A DNA stretch of 64,000 nt from positions 35,789,701 through 35,853,700 of the forward strand of contig OW799235.1 in the NCBI GenBank assembly GCA_941918925.1, in the 5' to 3' direction. The notes under the pieces were generated by a model. That model was given only the letters and a program-made list of their open reading frames with translations, searched no databases and had not been told where the DNA came from. A program made the translations under genes and the position numbers. Positions 33,125 through 44,402 of the stretch are shown here, piece by piece. The stretch comes from Phyto melanocephala (lineage: Eukaryota; Arthropoda; Insecta; Diptera; Rhinophoridae). Positions within the stretch are counted from its first letter, which is position 1; every line of letters begins with the position of its first letter.

Positions 33125-33800
33125 AACAAATCGAATGCAGTGATTAACTCAAAAGAGCAAAAAAGTGACATTGGCCCTTTTAGCTTCAAGCCACAGATAT
33201 ATAGTCTTGGCACCACAGGTGAAGAGTGTAAATATCATCTTATAATTGGAAATTTGCTACATGTTTGCGTTAACATCAGTGGTTATTTTGTACAGAAAAT
33301 TAAGAAAAATTACTTAAGGTATTTGATTGGATGGATGTTTTTAAAATTTCAATTAAAATTTAACAACACAATACAGGCATTACAAAGCTATGTTATATAT
33401 GTCTATACTGATTGTGCTTAAAGTAAAAAAGACAAAAAATCGATTTGAGATTTTTTGTATTGAAGTACAATGAAGCATGCAGATTTTGATAAAGCAGAAC
33501 ACAAAATTGTGTTTCGTTATCATTAACAGAAGCAGAATATATTTCCTTAGGGGAAGCTGTGTATGAAACAATGAGTGGTGTTGCGAATTAATTTCCGATT
33601 TTAAAATTTAAATAAACAGAGCTGACAATTGTATACAGAAATAATCAATGCTAGTTAAAATTGGTAAAATAAATTAATTTTAGAAACAATCAGATTTAAA
33701 CTCAATATTACTTTTATTTAGACTTCGTAAAGACGAAAGTTATCAATTTAAAAAGTTACTGCCCGACGGAACCAATAAAAGCACTGCCACCCACTTCAAT
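33125..33800 (+). pseudogene. Ty1/copia retrotransposon pol fragment (RNase H region)
   Basis: A damaged plus-strand frame keeps copia-type order. HLIIGNLLHVCVN corresponds to the LIG.LLY....TRPDI region. LRYLIGW and KFNNTIQ correspond to the RYLKGT region. VYTDCA, a stop and SKKDKKSI correspond to the DADWA..DRKSTSG region, and HADFDKAEHKIV leads to VSLSLTEAEYISLGEAVYET, the diagnostic RNase H motif ALS.TEAEY. Past 33600 weaker similarity continues (TIVYRNNQ, then KKLLPDGTN). Several stops and frame changes interrupt it, the TRPDI and DADWA residues are partly lost, and no LTR was found. It is a decayed internal fragment without integrase or the reverse-transcriptase catalytic core. Confidence 0.8.
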
Positions 33801-33914
33801 TGGTTCACAGTTAACTTTACATATACTTATAAGATACTTAACAATAATTAGTTTTATTACATTTCAAAATAGTAAAATATTGCAAAATTTGCAGTTGAAA
33901 TAAATTTCTAGTTT

Positions 33915-34145
33915 CACTGGTCTGCAAAAAATAGCCCGCCTGTAAACAAAAATATTTAAATTATAGAGATTTTGATGCGCTTAATTCAAATTCAGTTTTC
34001 AGTTTTTTTCCTATCGGGTTTAGATTTTTTATGGGTGTGTCTAATATTTCGCCTTAAACAGGGCGATTATGGCGATAAATTTTATAATAACTTGAGAACG
34101 ATTAGTCCGATTTTGATAAAAATACCAGCAAATGGTTAATATTTA
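33915..34145 (+). mobile_element. Solo end of the long-TIR transposon family
   Basis: CACTGGTCTGCAAAAAATAG, GATTTTGATGCGCTTAATTC, CAGTTTTTTTCCTATCGGG, TTTTTTATGGGTGTGTC and AACTTGAGAACGATTAGTCC match the left arm of the 8857-11823 transposon in order. No opposite arm was found downstream; a Tc1 remnant follows at 34270. Only about half of the 470-bp arm is recognisable. Confidence 0.6.
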
Positions 34146-34269
34146 TTAACCGATTGTTATGATTTTTATCTTATTTTATTCACAATATTCCTGATTTTCT
34201 GAATAATTATAAAAATGTAAAATTTTATAAGATTTCTTATAATATCTTAAAACAATACTAATAAACTGA

Positions 34270-34890
34270 GTATAATTTCCCTTACTTGATATAATACCAA
34301 AAATACGATTTGGGAGAGAGACAGCCTCAACTTTTTTAAGACTTCTTTGGTTTTAAAATGTCATCTCGACAATCGCCACATATTTTCTATAATATTCATA
34401 TCAGGAGAATACGAAGGCCACTCCAAAATATTGTTCTAGCATTAAAATGTTCAAGTTCATTCTTTTAGATTTACATTACCCACACACACTCAGATAACAT
34501 TCCTCCTTTTGTAAATCATTATTTTTTATATTGGCAAACTGAAGTCGTTCTGCTTTACTGTTGACATTTTTAATCTTTATAAATGGTTATCATTTTCTAT
34601 AATATATTTTATTGTACCTGGGCTTGCGGTAACACCTGTTTTGAGCTTTATTTTTCGTAGCAAAATCCCTTAAATTAAAGGTGGCTCCTATAATAGCTCT
34701 TCTGTCCACTTCTGTTATTGCCGATATCAGATTGTTTTCTTATAAAATCGCTAAAGACATTCAAATTTCGCCCATTTTTTTGCAGTTTTCCTCAAGCCAG
34801 CTTAAGCTAGATTCCGTAATCGCTTTCGATTTGCCGATTTATTCTTCAAATATTGGCTTACTTGCATTACAAATAAATCAAAAATAATAA
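34270..34890 (-). pseudogene. Tc1-like transposase remnant
   Basis: On the minus strand one piece reads WPSYSPDMNIIENMWRLSR (about 34385-34440), the SPDLNPIEN.W motif that carries the third catalytic residue (Glu) of DD34E Tc1-like transposases. Upstream pieces read VDRRAIIGATFNLRDFATKN (about 34705-34645), then PFIKIKNVNSKAERLQFANI, similar to the region between the helix-turn-helix and the first catalytic Asp. The segment with the first and second Asp appears deleted: about 20 codons separate LQFANI.. from WPSYSP. Several stops are present. It is a different family from the Tc1 element at 38217. Confidence 0.7.
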
Positions 34891-35221
34891 TAGTAAGAAA
34901 ATATGGCATATCTTTTTGAACATTTAAAATGTTTATGGTATTTATGAGTTATCAAAGGTAAACTGATTTTATTCGTTATAAACCTATTCAGACGAGGTAA
35001 AAATTAAATGTGTTTTTACTACATTTTTACATTAAACCAAAAAAAGAACAAAAACTATTTATTGTGCTGCTAGTTTTCATTTCTTAAACTATTTGCATTT
35101 TTTAATTCTCATTGAATAAACAGCGTTGTCAACTTTGAAATTTTAAAACACACAAAAGTTGTAAAATAAGTGCCATTTTAACGAAAAAGCACTAAGTTTA
35201 GAATTTATTTTTTATTTAAAA
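34891..35221. other. AT-rich spacer, no feature seen
   Basis: Nothing recognisable before the Helitron terminus at 35222. Confidence 0.35.
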
Positions 35222-36099
35222 CTAGAAAAACCCGGCGCGCGTTGCTACGCCCATTAATGAATAAAATGCATTCTGAACTTAAATTGAATATCAAGTGCAA
35301 GGCTAAAAACTATAACTTTTTTTATGAGCGTGGCACTGCCCACTTTTCTAATTACGAAACTCTATAGTCATGACAGCTCAATAAGTGTGCAAAGTTTCAG
35401 AAAAATCGGTCCAGTGAAAGTACCTTAAAATTAAAACTTTTTTAATGGGCGTAGCCCTGCCCACTTTTCTAATCACGAAATTATATGTTCATGACAGCTT
35501 AATATGTGTGTGCAAAGTTTCAGAAAAATCGGTGAAGTTTAAGTAGCTGAAAAAGATAAATTTTTTTTTTGGGCGTGACACTGCCCACTTTTCTAATCAC
35601 AAAATCGTAAAGTCATGACAGCGCAATATGTGTGCAAAGTTTCAGAAAAATCGGTCTAGTGCAAGTACCTCTAAATTATAACTTTTTTTATGGGCGTGGC
35701 ACTGCCCATTTTTCTAATCACAAAATCGTATAGTCATGACAGCTCAATATGTCTGCAAAGTTTCAGAAAAATCGGTCTGGTGCAAGTACCTTAAAATTAT
35801 AATTTTTTTATGTGCGTGGCACCGCCCAATATTTTAATCACGAAATTATATAGTCATGACAGCTCAATATGTGTGCAGTTTCAGAAAAATCGGTCAAGTG
35901 CGAGTAGCTTAAAATGATAACTAATTTTTTATGGGCGTGGCCCCGCCCACTTTTTACCACCCATAAACACTCCCTGGAATGTGTACAACAACTTGCCAAA
36001 GTTTGAGTCCGATCGGTTTTACAGTTTCGGAGTCTATAACTAACACACACACACACACACACACAAAGTTTCACTTTTATATATATGTAGGTATATAGA
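35222..36099 (-). mobile_element. Non-autonomous Helitron, family A copy 3
   Basis: On the minus strand it begins A|TCTATATACC at 36099 and ends GCGCGCCGGGTTTTTCTAG|T at 35222. It has a long (GT)n stretch at 36044-36064 and five to six ~120-bp units, with TGGGCGTGGCACTGCCCA-type blocks repeated at regular distance. There is no Rep/helicase. The frame at minus 35838-36074 translates the microsatellite head. Confidence 0.9.
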
Positions 36100-36385
36100 T
36101 GTTTATTGAATTAATTTTGCAAAAAAAGTATTAAATTTATGTATTAAATATAACAATAAATTAGTCTTTTACAATTCAGAGTTTAAAAAAAAAAAACTTA
36201 ATACAAAATTAAATATTTTTGTAGTCCTTTGTACTAGATAAAACATTTTTTTAATTCCATAAATTGTATAAATAAATTTAAAAGAGAGATCAACATTGAA
36301 AGAAAGGATTCAAAATGAATAAAAGTTCAGTTCAGATATTTTCGAAAATTTATTTTTGATCAGAAATTTAATATTTTCATATGTA

Positions 36386-37273
36386 AACAAGTAAGATTGC
36401 TATATTCGGCCGTACCGAATCTGATAATACCCTTCTTCATCATCATTTATTGTTATTTCCGACTCCATCCTTGATTTTGAATTTTTACGTAGTTAACTGT
36501 ATTCTGCTATCAAGCCCTAAAAAATGATACCCATATCAAAAAGTATTATCCACCATTTTTTTACACGCCATCTTGGATTTTACATTTTTCAGTAATCAGC
36601 TGTAATCTACTGGGCCTTTCTTTTGATACTAAGATTGAGGGGGTTTAAGAAGTTACATTTTAAAATACCAGATATGACCCATATATAAATATATTGTCCG
36701 CCATTTTGTAGTGGTGAATTTTAATTTGTTTATAGTGCTTATATTGCGCTAGTCAAGTCCTTTCAGATGATACCAATATTGACTCTCTCGTTTGTCTGGA
36801 AGCTGAAAAAATTGATTTTTGTTTGTAAATTTTTGGAATAGAGCCCGCTTTGTCCAATATTTTTCACGAATCTCTCTAGAGGCATATTATATCTACAAAT
36901 AGTAGCAAAGATACCTATAAATTTAATTTTGATGGTAAAAATATGGGAAAAAGCAGAGGCAGTCGTGTTTATTTGCTCATATCTCAGAAAGTTATGAGGC
37001 GATTGTACTGAATTTCAACAGCGATTCATTCCCGGATATTTCCAAAAGATTGATACCATACACAGGTCTGAGGAACATAAAGTTGCTTCTAAAAGTTGAT
37101 TTCAACCAACACACGGACAGACGGGCAGACGGACAGACGGTCAGGGCTTAATCGACTCCTCTATTCATAAGCTTTCAGAAAATATATACTTTATGGTGTC
37201 GGAAATGAAAATTGTAGAAATTACAAACGGAATGACAAAGCTATATATTCCCATGTGCACCACAGGTGTATAA
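36386..37273 (-). mobile_element. DINE-1-like element, subfamily with GCCATCTTGG blocks
   Basis: Plus-strand reading: AACAAGTAAGATTGCTATAT, TTCGGCCGTACCGAA, GACTCCATCCTTGATTTTG, CGCCATCTTGG, ACGGACAGACGGTC, ATATATACTTTATGGTGTCG, AATGACAAAGCTATATATTC, then ACCACAGGTGTATAAT as the decayed hairpin end. The same blocks occur in the copies at 58631 and 61964. No coding capacity. Confidence 0.75.
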
Positions 37274-38216
37274 TAACAATAAAACAGCGTTTTAAAATAT
37301 AGTTAAAAAAATCTTAACCAAAAATTTGAACAAGGTCATACACTCAGAAAACAGATACGTTATGACAACCGAATTTTTTGCCAATCGAATTCGTTCGGTT
37401 CCATGTACTATTTATCAATTCGTTTATAATAACTGCATATTTTGGTTGGTATTTTGGATATTTGGAAAATAAACTATATTTAGTTTCAAATAGGTGACTG
37501 ATGCCACCGAAATTAAATATAGAATTGTGGTTCCCAAACGAATAATTATTAGCTTTATTAATAAAAAAGGTTTATTTAAAATATATATATTTTTATTTTA
37601 TAATAATTTTTCGAATTATACATTGCACAAGAATTAAAACACACATATCAAAATACATAAAACTACATCTAGTAATTCCAATATGACAAATTTTACGATG
37701 TTAGCTGTGGTAAAAATATGAGATATAATAAGTTATTAAGTAAATTTAAGTTATTTGAAATAAAGCAAAATATTTTAGGTTGGTTTCTTAGTATTTGCAA
37801 AAGAGTGCTTCTAAATCCGCAAAATTCATTTACCTAGAAAAGCTTCTTCATAAATGTATGTATGTATCCTGCCCGCGACTTTGTCTATGTATTAAAAACT
37901 GATATACATATTTATATATGTATATTCAAAAGGATAATATGTGCATCTTGTAATGGGTATACCCAACTATGGGTTCTTGCTTTTTTAATTAAGTAAATAT
38001 TCGAATTTAAGCACCATATCACTGAATAACAGCCGTATAAGCTTTTTATCACAATTGATCTTTACAATGAAACTTGATTGAAATTTTGTATTAAATAGAA
38101 CACCATGATTCTGTAAAGGGTTGATTTTCTTCTTTATTGCGGTTCTGAAAACTGAAAACTTATTAAACAATTTCAAAGCATTATGTATCCTAGAATTTTT
38201 TGCATGAATATACATA
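37274..38216. other. AT-rich spacer, no feature seen
   Basis: A partly palindromic stretch (AACCGAATTTTTTGCC near 37369, GAATTCGTTCGG near 37387) may be an old MITE end, but no matching terminus was found. Confidence 0.35.
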
Positions 38217-39835
38217 CAGTCTAGGAAAAAACTCTACATACACCCCCTTATTTTGTGTTTTTAAGATATTTGGAAGGCGAATAAATAAAGCGTTTGCATT
38301 AATATTTAAAGTACCAAAAACTAAGTTTATTTACAAAATAAAAAGCCAACTCAAAAGGATAACAATAACAGAAATAACAAACAAAATAAAAATTGATGAG
38401 AAAAAAGTCTACATACAGTCTTAAAAATCGAATACAATATATAATTTTTTTTAAATAAATAAAAGAAAACAATATATTTTTAATATTTTGTAGGACCACC
38501 TTGGGCTTTAATAACTGCCTGAAGACGACGTTGCATAGACAACACCAAATTCTCCGTAAAATTGGGCGCAATTTCCGACCACGCCTGAGTTAGGGAACTT
38601 TTCAGGGTTTCACGATTTCTGATATTGTATTTACGCGCAGATTTTTCCAAAACGTCCCAAGTATGCTCAATTGGATTGAGGTCTGGTGACTGGGGAGGTG
38701 TATTGAGCTGTCTTGATGCATAATAAAGAAGCCAGTCTCGAACAATATGCGCAGTATGCTTGGAATCGTTGTTTTGTTGGAAAATCCATTGGTTTCCCAG
38801 GCCCAAACTTTCCACAGATTTCTTCAACCTTTGTTCCAATATTGTCTTATACTGATATCTGTCCATAACGCCTTCAACAAAAACCAATCGACCAACTCCA
38901 GATGCCGCCATAGCTCCCCACACCATAACACTGCCCCCACCATGTTTCACAGTTGGTATAATATTTTTGGGATCAAGTGCAGCAATCGGTTTTCGCCAAA
39001 CCTTGTTTCGGCCATCATTCCCGAAAATATTATACTTACTTTCATCGGTAAATAGAACTTTGTTCCAAAAATCCATTCCTTTCAGTAAGTGTGCCTTAGC
39101 AAAGTCCAGGCGAAGTTGACGATTCTTAGCTGAAATAAATGGCTTTTTGCTTTTTGCGCTATCATGCAAAACGTTTATTACTGTTCTTGATGAAACAGTA
39201 ACATTTGAACATCTTGCAAGGTAATCGGTTAATTTTGGGCAACTTATTTTCGGATCTTCTTGGACTTCTTTAAGGACACTACTAATATCGCGTCTCGAGA
39301 ACTTCTTCGGTCTTCCAGATCGTGGCTTGTTTTCGTTACTGTTGCTGATTTGATGGTTTTTGACAATAGTTTGCACTGTTGAGCGACTTAATTTTACTAT
39401 TTTAGTAATTTCTCCGTAAGATTTGTTTTATTTTCGAAGGTTAACCTCCAAATTTCGAACTGATTGCTGTATTTCTCTTCTATTTACCATTTTTAAAGAT
39501 AAAAAGTGTTTAACAAATCGCTTTCTGAATTTAAATGATTGTAGTATTTGAGAAATTAAGCAATTCAAGAAAACGAACGGTTTTTTTCTCTTTGTCTTCT
39601 TCATTTTCTTTTTAATTTTAAGAGATGCCAATGCTGTATGTAGACTTTTTTCCCGCCGATTTCTATGTTTATCGCTAATAGTATAAAAATTATCATAATT
39701 TCTAAACGTTTTTTCCTTCCAACATTCTTAACTGTTAATGTCGTAAACATTGACATCAAAATTATGTTTCATATTATCACTAGTTCTGTAAAAGTTCAAA
39801 ATAGTAGAGTGTATGTAGAGTTTTTTCCTAGACTG
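38217..39835 (-). mobile_element. Tc1-like transposon with IR/DR ends, 1619 bp
   Basis: Perfect 27-bp outer inverted repeats (CAGTCTAGGAAAAAACTCTA at 38217 continuing to 38243, mirrored at 39809-39835) are flanked by TA on each side. A second, inner copy of the same motif in the same orientation lies inside each end (GAAAAAAGTCTACATACAGT at about 38400, mirrored near 39635). Each terminus therefore has two direct repeats about 180 bp apart, the IR/DR arrangement seen in some Tc1-like elements. It is inserted in an ATGT/ACAT-rich site. Perfect outer TIRs and a nearly complete transposase gene make it one of the youngest insertions in the window. Confidence 0.95.
38480..39490 (-). pseudogene. 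Tc1-like transposase, in-frame stop and D-to-N at the second catalytic site
   Basis: ATG at 39490 gives MVNRREIQQSVRNLEVNLRK, then a single in-frame TAA (39430-39428). The same frame then continues without a break for 315 codons to 38480, about 335 residues in all, which is the normal Tc1 length. Domains: N-terminal paired-like helix-turn-helix (SYGEITKIVKLSRSTV), a GRPKKF AT-hook-like linker (GRPR type), and the DDE domain. The catalytic residues are Asp in LFTDESKYNIFG and Glu in SPDLNPIEHTWD. The middle position, normally the first Asp of QQDND, is Asn (QQNNDSKHTA, codon AAC), spaced 34 residues before the Glu. Both lesions would abolish activity if the assembly is right. The rest is well kept, so decay is recent. 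Confidence 0.92.
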
Positions 39836-40602
39836 TATGTATGTATGTATGTAAATACATTCACACACCGATATATGTATGTATGTTTATGTATATATTG
39901 CAGATTTCCGCATTTTGCAAACTTCTTACCTTGGTTCGTTTCTTGCTTGTAGGTATAATTAAATTTAAAAATCTGGAACATTTCTAAAATATATATTTCA
40001 AAATTTTTGCTTATTAAAGAATATTATTTTTGTATGTATATTGAGCTATGTACATAATTATTTTTGAAATTGACAGGAAAATCAGTATAAAAAAATGTTT
40101 TTTTTATTGTTTAAGCCAATAATTTGTACACATAACTTTTTTCGTTTGTAAGTTCCAAATAATCTTGAAATTTAAGTATTTGTTTGCCGTAATCGAATTA
40201 AAATAATGCAAGTAATCAATTATTACTTGCAATACCTAAATTAATATTTTTTTCAAAATAAAATTGATAAATATGATTATTATTATTACATAGATAAATT
40301 TTTAGTTCTGTACGCCAATGTTTATAATTAAATTCGGTTGTGATGAAAGTGATTTAAACGCAAATCTTAGTAAAAGGACTATTTAGTTATGGAAACTAAT
40401 TTATATGTTCTGTGCATTCAATTTCTAATACTGTTGTGGTTCTACGTTTATAAATTTAAAATATTTGTTTCTTTTATAATCTTTCAATAGTTGCAGTAAT
40501 ATATTAGTTCTTTTAAACATATTTTTATTGTTTTTACGGTTTCTCAACCAAACTTTTTTCTGTGTGTACAATATCATACAGACAGCAAATTTTTCTTAAC
40601 AT
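39836..40602. other. AT-rich spacer
   Basis: Begins with TATG repeats (39836-39850). Otherwise nothing recognisable. Confidence 0.35.
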
Positions 40603-40639
40603 ATTTTAAGGGCAGATGTTGATTTTAAATTAAAACACA

Positions 40640-41530
40640 AATTATTTAGGAAATTATTGACATTTATTTTAAATGTGATAATATTGGTATGGTTCAATAA
40701 TGTATGGAACAAAATATCGGCCAAGTAAACCGCGCAAAAATGTCACTCTTTGTGAGTGCATTGGTTTTTCGACAATCACTCTTGGATTATTATTCGCCTA
40801 AATGCGGCAATTCTGCTTATTGACGAATCCTCTAAGGCAGTGCTATTCAATCTTTTTGGCTCGTGTACCACTAAATTCACGACAAACTATTCGCGTACCA
40901 CCAAAAAAAATATAATGTAAACAATTTTAAAATTTTTATTCTAATAATAAAAAACAATAAAATTAAAAAAAAAATAATAAAAACTACAAAAAACATAAGA
41001 ACATGTACATTAAAGGTATACTTTTAGGATGATTTTTCTTTTTGTTTCCAATTGCAAAATAGAAATCGTTAAAATTTTAAAAGAATTCGCGTACCAACTG
41101 GAAATTTTTTTTTTTACCATAGGTTGAATAGCACTGCTCTAAGGTGAAAATGTGACGACAAGGGGCTTTAGTTCTTAAGTCAATTACATCTTGTAAGCGT
41201 GTAAATGCAAGTTTTAATGCATAATGTTCATCAACGACGAGCGTGAGTGGTGCAATTGTTATGCACGTCGACGAGTTAAGGTGAACGGCTCTTCAGCCAC
41301 ACTATCGCGAACAGCAGCAATATTTTCTGCAGTACGAGCTGTACGAGCAGGCACTAGTTTTTTACAGCTCCTACAGACCCGGCTTACTCAGATTTTTGCA
41401 CGATTTTTCCGATTGTACGCACATTTGGATGATTATGTTGACAAAAAGAATCACGAAGTGCACGAAATGCATTTTGATTTGAATGCTCATTTTTATAATA
41501 AGCCTGAATAACTCTAACGTGTTGCTCCAT
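40640..41530 (-). pseudogene. mariner-like transposase N-terminal half, broken
   Basis: ATG at 41530 on the minus strand gives MEQHVRVIQAYYKNEHSNQN, then AFRALRDSF and NVRTIGKIVQK, the first helix-turn-helix. After a stop and frame change comes ARTARTAENIAAVRDSVAEE, a second DNA-binding region, then LHLHAYKM. Beyond the inserted MITE the frame resumes as GFVNKQNCRI, a stop, NNPRVIVEKPMHSQRVTFLR, and RYFVPYIIEPY. These follow mariner (DD41D-like) transposase order up to just before the second catalytic Asp; the rest is deleted. Several stops and frameshifts make it non-functional. Confidence 0.8.
40838..41136. mobile_element. 299-bp hAT-like MITE with perfect 8-bp target duplication
   Basis: Inverted ends CAGTGCTATTCAA at both sides. 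CTCTAAGG is repeated exactly at 40830-40837 and 41137-41144. A CAGNG start with an 8-bp target duplication is diagnostic of the hAT superfamily. Subterminal GCGTACCAC motifs occur near both ends (TCGTGTACCACT, CGCGTACCACC, CGCGTACCAAC). Non-coding. Confidence 0.95.
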
Positions 41531-41659
41531 GGTGTATCTTTTGATAGTTTAAATTAAGTCAGTCTGAAATTGAGAAATGTCAAATGAAATGCAGAAAAAA
41601 AACTTGACGCTTAGGTGTGGTTCACATTCAACATCGGCCCTTAAAATTAAACCACCCTT

Positions 41660-42911
41660 TACAAGTTCATTTGACTTGGTAAGTCTTAAACAATGTTACT
41701 GTTGTTCTGTTGAGTTAAATGAAATTGAAACTGGTGTATATTATTGTACAAAGATTTTTTTTTCTCAAATTTGAAAAAAAAGTTGTGTTGAATTTACTTT
41801 GGTGCCACCAAAATTTAAAAAAAGCTCACAACAAATTTAAACGCTGACAGCGCTGGTTATTATGTACTTACATACCAGATAATGACAATATATACTTACA
41901 ATTTCACGTACTCTGAAAGTATTACTAAAAAACATGTAACAACAATCATTTTTAAACACAATACTGCTGATTGTCAAAAAATGTAACCAACACCGGTTGG
42001 TAGAAATAAGTAATTAATATACCGGCGATGAAATATATGCACCGTCAACTCATTTTAACCGTATTACATACAACCGATAAAAGTTTCATATTAAAAAAAC
42101 CATTCAGAATTCAAAATAAGCATACACTTAATTTATTTATTCTTTTCATTGAACAATATTAAAAGTTTTTTACAATTTGCTTAAACGAAGCGTCACTTAT
42201 TTATTTAAAATTATTTTTATTTAAAATCTTGAGTGAGCAAGAAAAAAATTTAAATTAAATTATTTGTTTATGCTTAACCGTACTCGACTGTATACACATG
42301 TGTGCAAGTGGTTTCCTAATGTTTTGCTTTTGCTGTTGTATGTGCTTGTGAAATAAGTATTATTGCTGTTATAAATTCATTTATTTATACGCATTAATTT
42401 CGTGCCGTTCTGATCCTTTAACGTAACACACACACAAAAATATTTATGTATGCATGAACATACTGGACATTGTATTGATTATATTGAACGTTGTATTGCC
42501 GTTTGTCCATTGCATTTGTATTAATGCTACTGCGGTTGTTGTTAAAATTACTTCCGTTAATTTAAATTTGAATTCAGATATTATTTCCGGTTTATTGAAT
42601 AGCGACTACTGAATAGAGCAGAACACAACATATCAAACAGATTTTATGACATTTATACATATAAGAATGTAAATAAAAGTTTAAAAAAGTAAGTAGCTCA
42701 CTCATTCATTCAAAATTATTATTACTGATAAAAAATTATTAACATGTATACTATTCTTTAAATAAATACACTAAATAAAGTTTATTTTGTTTTTTTTTTC
42801 TTAATAGTTCACATTTATAAAATTGTGAAACGTTTTGAGACACATTGCTATTTTGTTTCCTTAATGCTTTCCATACACACATACATACATATATAATCAC
42901 TTATAACCCTT
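41660..42911. other. AT-rich spacer
   Basis: No gene recognised. A small palindrome CGCTGACAGCG at 41842 is the only structure noted. Confidence 0.35.
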
Positions 42912-44402
42912 CCCGGTGGCGTTTTTTGAGCCACTTTGTCATAGTGACATTTTCATTTATGATTCATTTTTACAAACTAGATCTCAAGGCGTAATTTCTA
43001 TGACATCTTCACTATAGATACACAGTATAAAAGTAAGTAGAAAGTAATCGACATTGTCTGTTATTATTCGACACAAAGATGAACTCTGCTAGAGTTTGTC
43101 TGCTACAAGTATTCGTCAATAGTTAAAGAAAAATAAATAACGCATTATTAAAGATTTTTTTGCTTTTGCATTGAAAAATATTGAAACTAGGCAACATTGT
43201 CTGTTATGAGTGGATTTAAAGGCGAGTTTGTCTGCTGTGCGTAACCCTTTGAAAAAATATAACTGTTCTTTTTTCTTCTTAAATTGTTTTTTGTGCTTTT
43301 TGTAATTTCAATTCAAGGTTAAATGTTTCATTTCGTTAGTTTAGTAAAGTTCTCAGTGAATAGTGGTTGGTTAATTTTAATTATTAAAGGTGATATCTAT
43401 CCGCCGATTACTTTGTGACGATTTGGCCAGAAACTTAGAAAGAATTTTCGACTCGAATTTAATTTCCCAATACAATTATGATGGCACAAAAGGCAAGAAA
43501 GCCCTGAAGTTGTATTCGAATCTAATAACAGCTTTAAAAGGTTAGTGCTATTAAATATTAAATTAAAATAAGTTTTATTAGATATCAAGTTCTGTACGTA
43601 GCGTACATAATTCTTTTATATTTTTATTTAAAAAGAATGTACAAGCTTCCAGTCTTTTGGAAAATTCCTTTGCTACTTACGCACGGCTATTAAAAAAGTA
43701 AAAAATAGGGACGCTAAACGCCACTCTAGAAAAATGAATCCAAGATATATGTGGACAGCCAAGAAACTCAAATGACTTAAACAATTATTTAGCAATTCAT
43801 AAATTATTTTTTTACAACTCTTTTAAAACTTATTACTCTATGATTATTATAATTAAAAAATGCAATATTAATGTCTGATTTTTTTTAAGTTACTTTTTTA
43901 TTATATTATTTTATTTCTTATATTATTTTGAACAATATTGAAATTTACAGAATTAATGAGTGCCTTAACTTTTTTTTAATAAAAATTTTTAAATATTCAC
44001 AATGCATAAAATTGGTTTCTCTGTACGGTTCTCTGGGATTAAAATCCATAGCATAAAAATTCATGTATGAAACGTTAGTCAGAAAGTCCTTAATAGTCTC
44101 TGTTAAAGCGACATATAAAAGAAAAATTCACAGAGGAAACAAAGTGATTTTGTCCGCTACGAATCTCTAGAATGGCGACGTATTACATAAAAAGTCATAT
44201 CTGATAATCGATGATATTGTCTGTTAGAACTCGCTAATACTCGGACGCTTAACGGACAAAATCAATTCGGGTCATCTATGATGTTTTGGACAATTGCTTA
44301 AAAAATTCATGTATGACGCCAAAGAAAATTCAGCATCTGTCATGGATGATTTAACATTGTCAGCATTTTTCACAATGAATCATCATGACATTCGCCACTG
44401 GG
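42912..44402. mobile_element. Candidate TIR element with repeated WTTGTCYGYTA motif
   Basis: Short inverted ends: CCCGGTGGCG at the left, and CCCAGTGGCG read inward from the right. A motif of the form TTGTC(T/C)G(T/C)T(A/G) occurs at about 43053, 43095, 43197, 43228, 44148 and 44217, and inverted at 44250, clustered near both ends as transposase-binding repeats often are. A coding-like block lies in the middle (43391-43543). No target duplication was seen, so the element limits are tentative. Confidence 0.4.
43391..43546 (+). CDS. Exon-like coding block, possibly DUF4806-like
   Basis: After an AG at 43389-43390, exactly 50 codons read VISIRRLLCDDLARNLERIF, then DSNLISQYNYDGTKGKKALK, then LYSNLITALK. 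An AAAG|GTTAGT donor follows at 43541; read through, the frame ends G-stop at 43546. Composition and the pattern L...F....L...YN..G.KGK.A resemble, from memory, the C-terminal DUF4806-type domain of multicopy insect proteins. A 150-nt phase-0 block between plausible splice sites suggests a real or captured exon. No flanking exon was found. The minus-strand frame at the same place is a shadow. Confidence 0.4.

Larger units (their letters stand above)
40603..41659 (-). mobile_element. mariner family (GAGGGTGGTT ends), one end lost
   Basis: The right terminus read inward is AAGGGTGGTTTAATTTTAAG then GGCCGATGTTGAATGTGAAC; TA follows at 41660-41661. The left terminus is eroded, keeping ATTTTAAGGGCAGATGTTGA near 40603. 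Its interior matches the MITE at 900-1171 over ACACAAATTATTTAGGA, TATGGTTCAAT and AAAATATCGGC. It contains a broken minus-strand transposase and a 299-bp hAT-like MITE. Confidence 0.8.

Noticed and set aside
35838..36074. ORF starting with a Cys-Val repeat (also at 7844 and 56974)
   Set aside because: Translates the GT/AC microsatellite and head of Helitron family A; its repeated occurrence reflects the repeat, not a protein family.
38747..39055. 102-codon plus-strand ORF
   Set aside because: Antisense shadow of the Tc1 transposase.
41224..41511. 95-codon plus-strand ORF, relatively GC-rich
   Set aside because: Antisense to the decayed mariner transposase, whose minus-strand frame has recognisable helix-turn-helix motifs.
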